A stretch of 64,000 nucleotides of DNA from Salvelinus alpinus (lineage: Eukaryota; Chordata; Actinopteri; Salmoniformes; Salmonidae): assembly GCF_045679555.1 (NCBI RefSeq), contig NC_092091.1:67972241-68036240 (forward strand), in the 5' to 3' direction. Of the stretch, positions 24,305 to 35,844 are shown in pieces (the first letter of the stretch is position 1; each line of letters starts with the position of its first letter). The translations under genes and the position numbers were made by a program. Below the pieces are notes generated by a model. It ran no database searches. It worked only from the letters and a program-made list of their open reading frames with translations, and had not been told where the DNA came from.

Positions 24305-25296
24305 CAGGGGTCTCTAACCTTTTCTAGCATGAGAGCTACTTTAAAAAAAATGAAACATGTTGTGAGCTACTCATTTTTTTTCTAGCTTTCAGATAAGCAC
24401 ATTCTTCTCTTCCCCGGGTCCTTAGTGTACAAGAAAGTAGTTCTCTGTCAATATATCTAGTAAAATAATGGTTAATTAACAACTCTAAGGGGGGGCCATA
24501 TAAAATCTGTGATTATTTTCCAAATTATGTTTAATATTTTCCCAAATTATGTTTTCTCAGTTAAAAAATTTTTTGGGGGGGGCACTTGAAATTACAATTG
24601 TTCATAGATAAACAACGAAATTGGATGTTATGAGTTCATGTCAATTGCTAAATATCAGCAGAAGACAAAACAAATGTAGGTTTGGAAGAAAGCTGATAAA
24701 TAGATTTTGGAGTGTAATTCCCCTTTAATTGCGCATCTGTCCCTTTAATTGCGCATCTGTCCCTTTAATTGCGCAGGAACGTGCCGATCTAGCTTAATGT
24801 GCTAGTCTAGCGATGGTTCTGTACTGCTGCTGTTCATTTCATGGCAAAGTTTCCAAATAATAAATACAAATGATATACTCACTCATGATATACTTTTGCC
24901 AGGTAAGCCGCCTTTGCAGTTAACATTTAATGGATAAGGGTTTTGGGGAAAGTATTTCTGTCAACTCACAAGACGGTTATCACATCAAGTGGAGTGATAG
25001 ACAAAGGCGCGCGCCACACAGACAGACAGGGGCAATATTGCTGGAAATGAATTGGCAGATGTGTTAGGTTTGGCTTTTTACGCCAATAGTGGCTAACCAT
25101 GGGTGGAATAACGTCAATGTTACGTTGATTAGTTAGTAGCTGGGAGCTTGCGGTGTCGCATACTTGTGAGATTTATTTATGAGAATTTGCAATGGAACAC
25201 GTGAAAAATTGCGTATACTTTCGGGAATTGTTTGCCGAGTTACTCATAGGTGGGCTGTGAGCTACTAGCTGGCGGTCAACCTGTTGGAGAACCCTG
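24305..25296. mobile_element. non-autonomous hAT-like element with 8-bp duplication
   Basis: A 992-bp element starting CAGGGGTCTCTAACC and ending GGAGAACCCTG (imperfect inverted ends). It is flanked by GTATAGAC (24297-24304) and GTATAGAT (25297-25304), an 8-bp target duplication with one change, as made by hAT transposases. Subterminal GAGAGCTACT / GTGAGCTACTAG motifs also mirror each other. A 20-bp unit (CCCTTTAATTGCGCATCTGT) repeats 2.75 times at 24721-24775. No transposase frame is present. Confidence 0.85.
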
Positions 25297-25304
25297 GTAT
25301 AGAT

Positions 25305-26229
25305 CATCATTCGCTAGTCAGCTCCTCACTTTATGGTGTAGGTTCTTTATTTTGTAGACTTCACAGAATCAACATCTGTCCATTAATTCTACATCTTTCA
25401 CTAGTCTAACATCATATGGCTGTCATTTTCTCTGTTTAATTGACATGTCAGATGTATAAACTCTCCACAACACGAATTGCCATTATAGTAATATAACAGC
25501 CATTATATTTTCCACAGACCTGATGGTGAACACTGAACAGGTGTGAAAATGGCGGCGGCAGATGCAAATAATGTTGTCAAATTAATTGATGCGCTGATAT
25601 AATTATCGTGATTAATAATCCTCATCTGGAGAGTGGTGTATTTGTCTCCCATAGCAACCCCCACTGTCTCCCTTTCTCTTTCTTCCCTTCTAATGGAATT
25701 TAGATTCCCTGCAAGGTCACAGAGGAGATGGCACTGTATTAAAACAAATTCCTTGTGAATTCGTCTTGAAAAGTGTCAATGTATTCACATTTTTCCTCTT
25801 GCTCTCTTTCTTTCCCTCTCTCTTTTCTGTTTCTTTGTCTCTTTCTCATATCCCTGTTTCAGTATCCATTTTTCTCTTTCTCTCTCGCTCATCCCCAGCC
25901 CTCTCTCTCTATCTTTTTCTCTCTCTCCATATCGCCCTCTTTCTCTCTCCATCTCTCTCTCCGTCTCTCTCCCTTTCCATCTTTCTTTCTTCCCATCTCT
26001 CCCTCTATTTCAAATGTTACTGACCTCAAACTCAGTAGTTGAATTTAATGGCTGTGGCTTTGGTCCTATCACTCTGTGAAGCGATGCGGATAGAGATGTC
26101 CACTGTCACGTCAATCCTCAGTAGAGTGTGGTATTAGGGGCGATCCCAGGACCTGTCAGAGATCCTCTGAGCCTTTGAACTGGAGAGGATCAACCACTGT
26201 TGAGCAACTCCCCAGTTCTATACCACACT
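25305..26229 (+). other. intron 2, CT-rich sequence
   Basis: Unremarkable sequence to about 25660, then a degenerate CT tract (about 25795-26010). The serine/leucine-rich frames across it are products of the CT repeat. No gene is supported. Confidence 0.5.
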
Positions 26230-26697
26230 TCAAATCAAATTGTATTAGTCACAATACAATAGGTGTAGACCTTAGTGAAATGCTTACTTACGAGCCCCAA
26301 TTCAACAATGCAGTTAAAAAAAATATGGACAAGAATTAAAAGTAACAAGTAATTAAAGAGCAGTAGTAAAATAACAATAGCGAGACTATATACAGGGGGT
26401 ACCGGTACAGAGTCAATGTGTGGGGGCACCGGTTAGTTGAGGCAATATGTACATGTAGGTAGAGTTAATAAAGTGACTATGCATAGATGATAAAAGAGAG
26501 TAGCAGCGGTGTAAAAGAGGGGGGGATGCAAATAGTCTGTGTAGCTATTTGATTAGATGTTCAGGAGTCTTATGGCTTGGGGGTAGAAGCTGTTTAGAAG
26601 CCTCTTGGACCCTAGACTTGGTGCTCCGGTACCGCTTGCCATGCGGTATCAGAGAGAACAGTCTATGACTTGGGTGGCTGGAGTCTTTGACAATTGG
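26230..26697 (-). mobile_element. LINE 3'-end fragment
   Basis: It starts CAAATCAAATTGTATTAGTC and continues GAAATGCTTACTTACGAGCC, the same layout as the 3' end of the LINE at 8246. It extends to TAGAAGCTGTTTAGAAGCCT and GACTTGGGTGGCTGGAGTCT, corresponding to the C-terminal coding end of related elements. Minus strand, strongly 5'-truncated (about 470 bp) and decayed. Confidence 0.82.
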
Positions 26698-28189
26698 ATG
26701 TGTTGCTATGATTGTGGGAGAGATGGAGAAAGAGAGAGACATGGAGCAAGAGAGAGGAAGCAAGAAAAAAAGGGAGGAGAGAGAGAGAGAGAAATGATGA
26801 AACTGATGGTAAAGTTGAGGAACAGAGGGAGCGGATCTTCTATGGCCCCTGGGAAAATAGAAGTGTGTGTGTTTCTGTGCGCGACTGCGTGCATGTCTGT
26901 TCTTCTGCCTCATCCGTTCTACCGCTGCTCTCTTCAGCCCTGTGTGGCTCCAGCTCTTTAATGTAACTCCAACATATCTAATATTAAGATCTGGCTTGTT
27001 GGTGGAAGACCAGGTGAACGTCACGATGTAGAATCAATCCGGTGGAATAGCACCAGAGAGATAGCACCACATCGTGGTTGGCTGTGTTGTTTTGTTCTGC
27101 CTGGCCCTGCAGCCTTTCCTCCATCATAACAGGTTAGACATGGTGGAGACATCTCCCTATAGCTCTGATGCACGTGTAAATTCTGGAACAGTTGTTTTTA
27201 TATTGTGTTTTAGAAACTAACCCTGATGGCAGATGCTTTGTGGCCTCCTGGAGCAACCAAGGTCGAAAGGCTAATCTATGATGTTTTTTTTGTGGGCTGA
27301 CACACACGTGTACTGACACACACATGCTTGCAAGCACGCATACGCACACACACACACACACTCACACTTCACGCTGTTTCTAGCCCACGGCGATGAAGGA
27401 AATGTATTAGCCCAGGGGAATCCAATACCGGAACGTTGACTGTCTGCTCCAGTCTGGTGACAACATTACTAAGAGGATGTGTTGTCCCTGTCACTCCATA
27501 CCATATGTCACACTGTCTGTTACCTCAACGACAGTCACTATGTCACTACGGATCCACAAGGACTGTTAGTCACACGGCCCTGTCTCAAACTGTGGTTCAA
27601 TCCATCTATTTAACTGGCTCCTTTACCTCACTTCTGCCTTCGTAGTGCCCCATGACTGCTGCGTTGTTGTGTCTGTCAACATGACACTGTCAGTGTAGAG
27701 GAGGATAGTCATAATGGAATGTAAAAATCAACTGTTATCTGTACACTTGTCTGCCAAAGGTCAAAATCATCATTTAAAATAATAATGCCGTTGACAGTAA
27801 ATTTGAAAGGTTGTTCATCATTCAAATAATGATCAGACTAAAAGCTAAGTTATTATTTCACTTTACAACCATACAATTTACTCACCCCAAACCCCAGGGA
27901 GTCACAGAAAAACACCATCTTTTCAGATAAATGTCTTGGCTATTTTAGGATGATAAATTAGCGATGATTGTAGCCATTGCATCGGAGCAGAAAGTCATTT
28001 GCTTTAATGCTGAAGGACTTTAATCCAGATCGAGCCAGCCAATTAGCCTAACGGGCTGCATTACATCTGGGGTGGTCAGACCTCCTCTTAGTATTTTCAT
28101 GACTCACCAGCTCCCTCTCTTGCCTTCTATCACTTCACTCAATCCTTCTCTCCTTCTATTCCTCTGTTCCCATTATCTCTCTCTAACTC
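26698..28189 (+). other. intron 2 sequence, no gene seen
   Basis: A purine-rich GA tract at about 26725-26795 and a CA microsatellite at 27345-27360. The rest looks single-copy, with no supported coding segment. Confidence 0.45.
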
Positions 28190-28605
28190 TTCTTACCTCT
28201 CTCTCTCTCGACTTGTTCTCCCTCTTTCTCTCGCTCTCTCTCTCTCTACTCTCTACTCTCTCTCTCGACTTGTTCTCCCTCTGTCTCTCGCTCTCTCTCT
28301 CTCTACTCTCTACTCTCTCTCTCGACCTGTTCTCCCTCTGTCTCTCGTTCTCTCTCTCTACTCTCTCGCTCTCGACCTGTTCTCCCTCTGTCTCTCGCTC
28401 TCTCTCTCTACTCTCTCGCTCTCGACCTGTTCTCCCTCTGTCTCTCGTTCTCTCTCTCTACTCTCTCTCTCTCTCGACCTGTTCTCCCTCTGTCTCTCGC
28501 TCTCTCTCTCTACTCTCTCGCTCTCGACCTGTTCTCCCTCTCTCTCACTCTCTCCTGTCTGTCTCTATTTTTTTCGCTTTCTCCCTCTCGCTCTCTCTCT
28601 CTCTC
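28190..28605. repeat. CT-rich ~50-bp tandem repeat
   Basis: Several units built on CGACCTGTTCTCCCTCTGTC and CTCTCGCTC/TACTCTCT, about 50-60 bp each, within a long pyrimidine tract. It sits at the left edge of the first copy of a ~1-kb duplication. Confidence 0.85.
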
Positions 28606-28889
28606 CATTTGGACACCATTTGTGTCATAGAGAAGAGGCTCTTTGAGAGTATCATGGTACCTAGAGTGTTGTACCTAGAGTAAGTTCCATACAGCAGGCT
28701 GCTATTCTGCTATTCCATCCACTCTTTTGATCTAATAAAAAGCCTTCAGGAAATATTTGTGTCCATTTCACTGACTGGGCAAAGAGACACCAACAACCTA
28801 AAGAGGAAATGGAATTAAATTGTGTGATTTAGGCTTATTTCTGATGTCACACGGTTTGAATGGGGTTATCAATTGAATGATAAATCATA

Positions 28890-29061
28890 TTCTTTTTTTT
28901 CTACCCCTTTTTTCTCCCCAATTTTGTGTTTTCCAATTGGTAGTTACAGTTTTGTCTCATCTCTGCAACTCTCATACGGACTCGGGAGAGGCGAAGGCCG
29001 AGAGCCGTGCGTCCTCCCAAACACAACCCAACCAAGCCGCACTGCTTCTTGACACAATGCC
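28890..29061 (-). repeat. long-type salmonid SINE, 3'-part fragment
   Basis: On the minus strand it contains CAAGAAGCAGTGCGGCTTGG and TTGGGTTGTGTTTGGGAGGA, then CCAATTGG and a run of A, the same order as the 3' half of the SINE at 57684-58136. The tRNA-like head is missing. Confidence 0.82.
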
Positions 29062-30295
29062 CAATGTTCTGTGGGTGTTACTGAGTAGACTGATACCCCA
29101 TTTCATTGCTTCACATTCCAACCTTGTTTAACGTTATCTAGTCTAAATATGGCATGATTCCACCAATTGTAACCTTCTGCATCACTTTCAAAAAGGTACT
29201 TTTATTTTGAAGGCAAACTGCAAATTCTACTATTGTGCCTAATCCTTATTGTGGCTAGTTTCATAACACATAACCCGGTCCAGTCGAGCTTCACTAGACA
29301 GATGAAGCTAGCTGGCTGCTTATAACCTTAGCTTTGGGCAACAGGGTTAAGTAGCTGGCTAACTATTTATTTTTCATGAGCTGAAGTTCAATTTCAATAA
29401 GCGAACAACAAGTGGCTACCTAGCTAATACTTGCTCACAAGGATTCCTAAATCATTGCTAAGAATAATGAAAATGACTGCAGTTTCTACTGGTCATTGTT
29501 TTCAGGCTGGTTGTATTTGTGCTAGCTAGGTACCAAGCTAAAACTAGCTAGCTACCCCAGAAGTTGCGGTCAAACAAATTATGCTTTATTACCAACGCGG
29601 TATTGTAAACACATGGTTCGTGGCCGGTGTTTGCTTGTTTGCATACTTTTTTGTACAGCTTTGACAGCGCTACATATAGTAGTGGTGTCGCTTAGCTTGC
29701 ACGTGTCAATTCAGAACACACAATATTCTATAATAGAACTGTTATTTGACGTGTCAAATTAAAAGCTTATTTAACTTGTCAAATAGTGTTATTTGACGTT
29801 TATCTTTTTTGACACGCAAAGACCCAAACAGCGTTCCATAGTATGTCGTGACGCTAATAGCAGTGAAGCTATTACTGTGTAACTCCTGTAAGGAAACATC
29901 TGAAAAAGAGCGCACTTGGTAGTGTGTACCGGTGCTCGACTAGTCGCGAAAGCCAACATCACCCACGACAGAGAACGGTTGATTGTCTAGGGCAATGAAT
30001 TCCATTATCTTGGCATTCATGGATTTCGCCTTTGAGTTGTCTCACTGAAATTTTATTACTCTTTCAAATGACTGCTCGACTTGTTGACTGCTCGATCCAC
30101 ACAGCAGACATTGTGGGCTAGGTTAGGAATGCTGTGTTTTACGTGGCGTCATTATGCCATGTACCTACGTTAGATAGGTATGCACATCAGCTTTGACATC
30201 GGTTTTGCACATCGGTGTTAAACTAGACATCGGGCCGATACCGATGTTGGCATTTTTAGCTAATATCGGCCGATACCGATATATCGTGCATCCCT
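29062..30295. mobile_element. putative hAT-like element (right end visible)
   Basis: The right end reads ATATCGGCCGATACCGATAT ATCGTGCATCCCT, a terminal sequence I recall from teleost hAT elements. Mirror-like motifs TTATTTGACGTGTCAAATTA are present at about 29740-29760. Copy B of the duplication lacks this segment, which supports an insertion in copy A. The left end is unclear and may be truncated by the adjacent SINE. No transposase frame is present. Confidence 0.55.
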
Positions 30296-31148
30296 AAATG
30301 AGACCCTGTTGATATTTCACTTTGAATTTGACCGTGTGTTATATTAAACGATGCGTTGCACTTCCAACAATGTGAATGCTTCAACCAGAACAGTGTTACG
30401 TTGCTCTGACATCCCATTTCTCACCAGAGCGGCTCGGCTAAATGCTAAAACACTGTTTTATTTATGACAAAACCACTTGAATCTCGACTTTGTTTGTGTT
30501 TGTTTGTAAACAAGTGAAGGTGACTACTCTCACCTTGACAAGTCAATCAGCATTCTAATGCTGTAGGTAGGAAAATGGCTGGTACTGGCTGCAATTTACA
30601 TAAGGCCAACAAAAAATGTTTTTGTGAGTCGTAAGTGCTTGAATGTATGCATATGTGTGTGTGTCCGTGCATGTTTGTGCGTGCATTCAACTGTACATCT
30701 ACATCTTGCAGTATGGTATAACTCAACTAAGGAAGGGATTCCATTCTACAGAGTGAACCCGTTGTCTTGGTGTGTGTCCCAGTGCACAGCCCCGTATCTC
30801 ACACTCTCATCCTCCAAAGTCAGAGAATGCTAGATGGATCAGTTCACTGAGACGCCAGTACATCAAGGAAGCAAAGGTCTTTACAGCAAAGACAGTGTTT
30901 TAGGCCTTATAGATCTCGCTCTCTCTCTCTCATAACCATACATTGAACAATAACAGTAAGCATACAGTAGAGGACATGTGCAGGTTGATTGGTCTGTCAG
31001 ACACTGTCCCTCAACTTATGGCAGGCAGCAATGTAGTGCGCAGGCAGCAATGTAGTGCGCTGCCAACCCACAGCTCTCTGCGTCCTCCCCCAACAGGACG
31101 GGTAGCCTACTCTCATCAGAGAGGTCTTTGAAACCTTGAATAAGGGTT

Positions 31149-32487
31149 TCAAATTTGGGGAAATGACACTCTAATTGTTTTATATTTTTCACATTTTGTC
31201 AGGAAATGCAGCTCCGTCTCAGGTTCTGCTGTTGTGCAGTGGTTGCACAGCCTTTCCTCAACAGGGAGCCAGGTTTTCCTGTGTCTACCCTTCTCAATAG
31301 CAAGGCTGTGCCCACTGAGCCTGTACTTAGTCAAGGTTTTTCTAAGGTTTTGATCAGTAACCATGGTCAAATAGTTAGCCACGGTGTACTGTCGATTTAG
31401 GGCCAGATAGCATTTTGAAGAAATCTTGTTTTGCAAGTGGACCCCACACCTCACTGCCATGAAGTGCAATTGGTTCAATGACACATTCAATTAGTTTTAG
31501 CCAAATTTTAATAGGTATTTCAATTTGGATTTGTTTTTAATGGTGTAGAATTCCCTGCGTGCTTTCTCTCTCAGTTCATTTACTGCCTCCATTAAGGTGT
31601 CCAGTTGAGCTTATTTTTAAACCTAAAGAAATTGTAGTGTGTGCAGTACTCTATATATTTTGTACCAATTGAGAACTTTGGTCTAATTCCCTGAGATCTG
31701 GATCTTCTCTCAAATCATTATTTTAGTCTCTTTGGGGTTTACTGCCAGGGCCCAGGTCTGGCAGTACTGCTCTAGCAGGTCCAGGCTCTGCTGTAGGCCA
31801 TGTGCTGTGGGTGACAGCAGGCATAGGTCATCTGCGAAGAGTAGGCATTTAACCTCTGAATTGTGGAGACTAACACCAGGGGCTGAGGATTTTTCTAGAA
31901 TAGTGGCCAATTTGTTGATGTAAATATTGAAGAGTGCAGGGCTCAGTTAGCAACCCTGTTGAAGGCCCTGCCCCTGGTTAAAGAATTCGGGTTATTTTCT
32001 TGCCAATTTTAATGCTGCACGTATTGCCTGTAAACATTGATTTAATTATGTCATATGTTTTACCCCCTACACCACTTTCAATAACTTTGTAGAACAGTCC
32101 TGTATGCCAAATAGAATCAAATGCTTTTTGGAAGTCGATAAAGCAAGCGTATATTTTGGTGGACATGTTTATCAGGGTCTGTAGGGTGTAAATATGATCA
32201 GTTGTCCAATGTTTTGGTATAAATCCAATTAGGCTTTTACTCAAGACATTGTGCTTATTATTAAGGAAGTTTAGAACTCTTACATTTATAATACTACAGA
32301 AAACCTTCCCCAGGTTACTGTTCACACAAATGCCTCTGTAATTGTTAGGGTCAAATTTGTCTCTATTCTTAAAGATTGAGGTTATGAGTCCTTGATTCCA
32401 GATGTCAGGGAAATAACCTACACTCAGGATCAAATTAAACAGTTTTAATATAGTCAATTGAAATTTTGCACTAGTGAGTTTGAGCAT
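31149..32487 (-). pseudogene. broken LINE reverse transcriptase
   Basis: Three fragments of one reverse transcriptase, read on the minus strand from 32487 down to 31149: the finger/palm region, the FADD catalytic region, then a C-terminal tail with a CCHC-like cluster (CNHC...HFLTKC). At least two frame breaks lie between them. Function is lost. Confidence 0.85.
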
Positions 32488-33044
32488 CTCATTTAGGATG
32501 CTATCAGGTCTGCTTTTTTAAATTTGAGGGCCTGATCAGTAATTGGGGAGTCCAATGGATTTGATTTTGATTGTCCTTCATAGCTTTTTCTAATCCATTC
32601 AACTTCTCATGAATTTGGCGTTGTTCTGCGTTTGTGTCAATTTGAACGGTGTTGTAGAGTGTTTTAAAATGGGTTGTCCATATGTCACCATTCTGTATCG
32701 CTAATTCCTCTTGTTTAGATCTTTTTTGTTTTTTCCAATTTTGCCAGAAGTTGTTTGTGTTTATTGACTCCTCAATTAGTGTCAGCTGCTTGCTGTTGTA
32801 CTGTGCCTTTTTGGTTCTGAGTGTACGTTTATAGAGTTTTAAAATCTCACAGAAATGAAGGCGTAATTCACCATTATTTGGGTCTCTGTGCTTTTGGTTG
32901 GATAGTGTTCTAAGTCTTTTGATTATAATTTTACAATCTGCATCAAACCAGTTGTCATCTGTGGTCTTTTTTGTTTTTTATCAATTTCAATTGTTCTTCT
33001 TTTGCCGTTTGCCTGAATATTGTTGAAAAATTGTTGAAAAATAT

Positions 33045-33117
33045 TGTTGAAAAATATATATATAATAAATAAATATATATATAATATAAAATATAATAAA
33101 ATATATTGTTGAAATAT

Positions 33118-33158
<41 letters not shown>
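33045..33158. repeat. AT-rich microsatellite
   Basis: Alternating TA with AATA variants, including an uninterrupted (TA)n of about 38 bp at 33119-33156, inserted in or expanded within the degenerate LINE. Confidence 0.9.
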
Positions 33159-33159
<1 letters not shown>

Positions 33160-33619
33160 GATGTTTTTTAATGATAGATTGATGCCTTCTTTACTGTGAG
33201 TGAATGTGGTATCCAGAAAGTTATCTAAGAGTGTTTGGATATTTTGGTTACAGGTTGCTTTCTGCTATTCTTCTGTGCTCTTTTGGGCCCATCTGTATGA
33301 ATTTCTGATGTTGTACAGCTTACTGGGCTGTGCATGTGTAGTTGTTTACATGTCTGTTCTTTTGAGGAACAACGAAATTTGGCTTTCTCTCTCTCTCTCT
33401 CTGTGTCTCTGTGTCTCTCAGTCTGTGTCTCTGTGTGTCTCGCTCTGTCTCTGCGTCTCTCTTTGTCTCTGTCTCTCTCTGTCTCTGTGTCTCTCTGTCT
33501 CTGTGTCTCTCTCTCTCTCTCTGTGTCTCTCATCTGTCTCCCTCCCTCTCTCTCTCTCTGTCTCTCCCTCCATTTGAACACCATGTGTGTCATAGAGAAG
33601 AGGCTCTTTGAGAGTATCA

Positions 33620-33736
33620 AATCAAAATCAAATGTATTTATATAGCCCTTCTTACATCAGCTGATATATCAAAGTGCTGTACAGAAGCCCAGCCTAAAAC
33701 TCCAAACAGCAAGCAATGCAGGTGTAGAAGCACGTG
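33620..33736. repeat. retroelement-tail insertion with empty site in copy A
   Basis: Begins AATCAAAATCAAATGTATTT and ends GTAGAAGCACGTG. It splits GAGTATCATGG, which is intact in copy A at about 28650. TCA is found on both sides (33617-33619 and 33737-33739) as a short target duplication. I recall this as a common salmonid LINE/SINE 3' end. Confidence 0.85.
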
Positions 33737-34027
33737 TCATGGTACCTAGAGTGTTGTTAGTCATTTCCATACAACAGGCTGCTATTCTTCTTTTCCGTTA
33801 ACTCTCTTGATCTAATAAGAAGCATTCAGGAAATATTTGAGTACATTCCCCTGACCGGGCAAAGAGAAAGTGATTCAGGGCTATTTCTGTCACATGGTTT
33901 GAATGGGATCATTGATTGACTCTCAAAGCTGTTGATTTAAACTGGGATCAAAACAAGACTCACTTAAACGTGATTGATCTTTTGCTATATATATAAGCCT
34001 AGGAAACACATACAGTATCTATATCTA

Positions 34028-34997
34028 CAGTTGAAGTCGGAAGTTTACATACATCTTAGCGAAATACATTTAAACTCAGTTTTTCACAATTCCTGACATT
34101 TTATCGTAGTAAAAAGTCCCTGTCTTAGGTCAGTTAGGATCACCACTTGATTTTAAGAATGTGAAATGTCAGAATAATAGTAGAGAGAATGATTTTTGTT
34201 TCATCAGACCAGAGGACATTTCTCCAAAACGTACAACCTTTGTCCCCATGTGCAGTTGCAAACCGTAGTCTGGCTTTTTTAATGGCGGTTTTGGAGCAGT
34301 GGCTTCTTCCTTGCTGAGCAGCCTTTCAGGTTATGTTGATATAGGACTCGTTTTACTGTGGATATAGATACTTTTGTACCTGTTTCCTCCAGCATCTTCA
34401 TAAGGTCCTTTGCTGTTGTTCTGGGATTGAGTTGCACTTTTCCTGAGCAGTGTGATCGCTGCGTGGTCCCATGGTGTTTATACTTGCATACTATTGTTTG
34501 TACAGATGAACGTGGTACCTTCAGGCATTTGGAAATTGCTCCCAAGGATGAACCAGACTTGTGGAGGTCTCCATTTTTTTTCTGAGGTCTTGGCTGATTT
34601 CTTTTGTTTTTCCCATGATGTCAAGCAAAGAGGCACTGAGTTTGAAGGTAGGCCTGGAAATACATCCACAGGTACACCTCCAATTGACTCAAATGATGTC
34701 AATTAGCCTATGAGAAGCTTCTAAAGCCATGACATCATTTTCTGGAATTTTCCAAGCTGTTTAAAGGCACAGTCAACTTAGTGTATGTAAACTTCTGACC
34801 CACTGGAATTGTGATACAGTGAATTATACGTGAAATAATCTGTCTGTAAACAATTGTTGGAAAAATTACATCTAAAAGTAGATGTCCTTAACCGACTTGC
34901 CAAAACTATAGTTTGTTAACAAGTAATTTGTGGAGTGGTTGAAAAACAAGTTTTAATGACTCTAACCTTAGTGTATGTAAATGTATGACTTCAACTG
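34028..34997 (-). mobile_element. Sleeping Beauty-type Tc1 relic, internally deleted
   Basis: Ends read CAGTTGAAGTCGGAAGTTTA at the left and CATGACTTCAACTG-like at the right (GTATGACTTCAACTG). TA precedes the left end; the right duplication appears mutated (TGTA). The inner right-arm motif TGTATGTAAACTTCTGACCC (about 34780) marks the IR/DR repeats of this family. About 970 bp remain of a usual ~1.6 kb. At about 34185-34195 the left arm joins directly to TTTTGTTTCATCAGACCAGA, which encodes the SDET region, so the C-terminal half of the transposase is deleted. Confidence 0.92.
34279..34640 (-). pseudogene. Sleeping Beauty-type transposase, N-terminal remnant
   Basis: The minus-strand frame 34279-34545 encodes MGAISKCLKVPRSSVQTIVC, then NPRTTAKDLMKMLEETGTKV and KGCSARKKPLLQNRH: the two helix-turn-helix parts of the paired-like DNA-binding domain. 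The true start lies upstream, toward 34620, in a shifted frame (the [14 protein letters not shown] start is readable near 34600). The DDE catalytic domain is missing. It is not functional. Confidence 0.88.
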
Positions 34998-35844
34998 TGT
35001 ATCTATATACAATTGTTGAATGTCACTATTTTAGCTGTTTTCTAATGAGACCATTTTGATATTTGACCTTGAATTTGACCTTGACCGTGTGTGAATGCTT
35101 CACCCAGAACAGTGTTACGTTGCTCTGACATCCTGTTTCTCAGCAGAGCGGCTCGGCTAAATGCTAAAACACTGTTTTCCCTTTCCTCTCGCACACACAA
35201 ACTGGGCGACAAATACCACTTGAATTTTGACTTTGTTTGTGTTCGTAGACCAGTCAAGGTGACGACTTTCACCTTGACAAGCCGATCAGAATTCTAATGT
35301 AGGTAGAAATACACATGATACTTGCAGCAATTTACATAAGGCCAACAAACACGTGTGTGTCGTCCTTGCATGCATGTGTGAGTCGTAAGTGCTTGAATGT
35401 ATGCATATGTGTGTGTCCGTGCATGTTTGTGCGTGCATTCAACTGTACATCTACATCTTGCAGTATGGTATAGCTCAACTAAGGAAGGGATTCCATTCTA
35501 CAGAGTGAACCCGTTGTCTTGGTGTGTGTCCCAGTGCATAGCCCCGTATCTCACACTCTCATCCTCCAAAGTCAGAGAATGCTAGATGGATCAGTTCACT
35601 GAGACTCCAGTACATCAAGGAAGCAAAGGTCTTTACAGCAAAGACAGTGTTTTAGGCCTTAGCACCATTCCTCTTTTAACTCCCGGGCTAATTCTGTAGC
35701 TTCCTCTGGACTCTTCTTCAATTCTCCCTTGTTGTAACCTTTTTATTTTCTGTACCCGTACAGTCGCTTATTCTGTCAAATCGACCCTCCGAGGGGGAGT
35801 TACACATAAAAGAACAACCTTCTGTCATATTTTGCTGCTTTTCT

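Larger units (their letters stand above)
28590..30912. repeat. tandem duplication, copy A (interrupted)
   Basis: Two blocks, 28590-28880 and 30297-30912, match copy B at 33560-34025 and 35000-35659. Shared strings include CATAGAGAAGAGGCTCTTTG, AGCGGCTCGGCTAAATGCTA and GTATGGTATA(A/G)CTCAACTAAG. Similarity is high but with scattered substitutions and indels. Between the blocks copy A holds a SINE fragment and a hAT-like element that copy B lacks. Confidence 0.9.
31140..33390 (-). mobile_element. degenerate LINE, minus strand
   Basis: Minus-strand RT remnants run from about 33390 (5' side) to 31140. Frames: 31978-32487 with NYRGICVNSNLGKVFCSIIN and FIDFQKAFDSIW (catalytic Asp block A); 31710-31910 with CLLFADDLCLLSPT (the ADD block); 31149-31490 ending with a CX2C...HFLTKC putative zinc finger. 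Frameshifts and stops separate the pieces. An AT microsatellite (about 33045-33158) interrupts the 5' part, which resumes on its far side (33160-33290). The clade is not settled. Confidence 0.85.
33560..35659. repeat. tandem duplication, copy B (interrupted)
   Basis: Matches copy A in the same orientation (see 28590-30912). It is interrupted by a 117-bp insertion (33620-33736) and a Sleeping Beauty-type element (34028-34997). Both copies end at AGACAGTGTTTTAGGCCTTA, after which their flanks differ. Confidence 0.9.

Noticed and set aside
28072..28683. 203-codon Ser/Leu-rich + strand frame
   Set aside because: Runs through a CT-rich tandem repeat; hydrophobic serine/leucine composition is what CTCT encodes.
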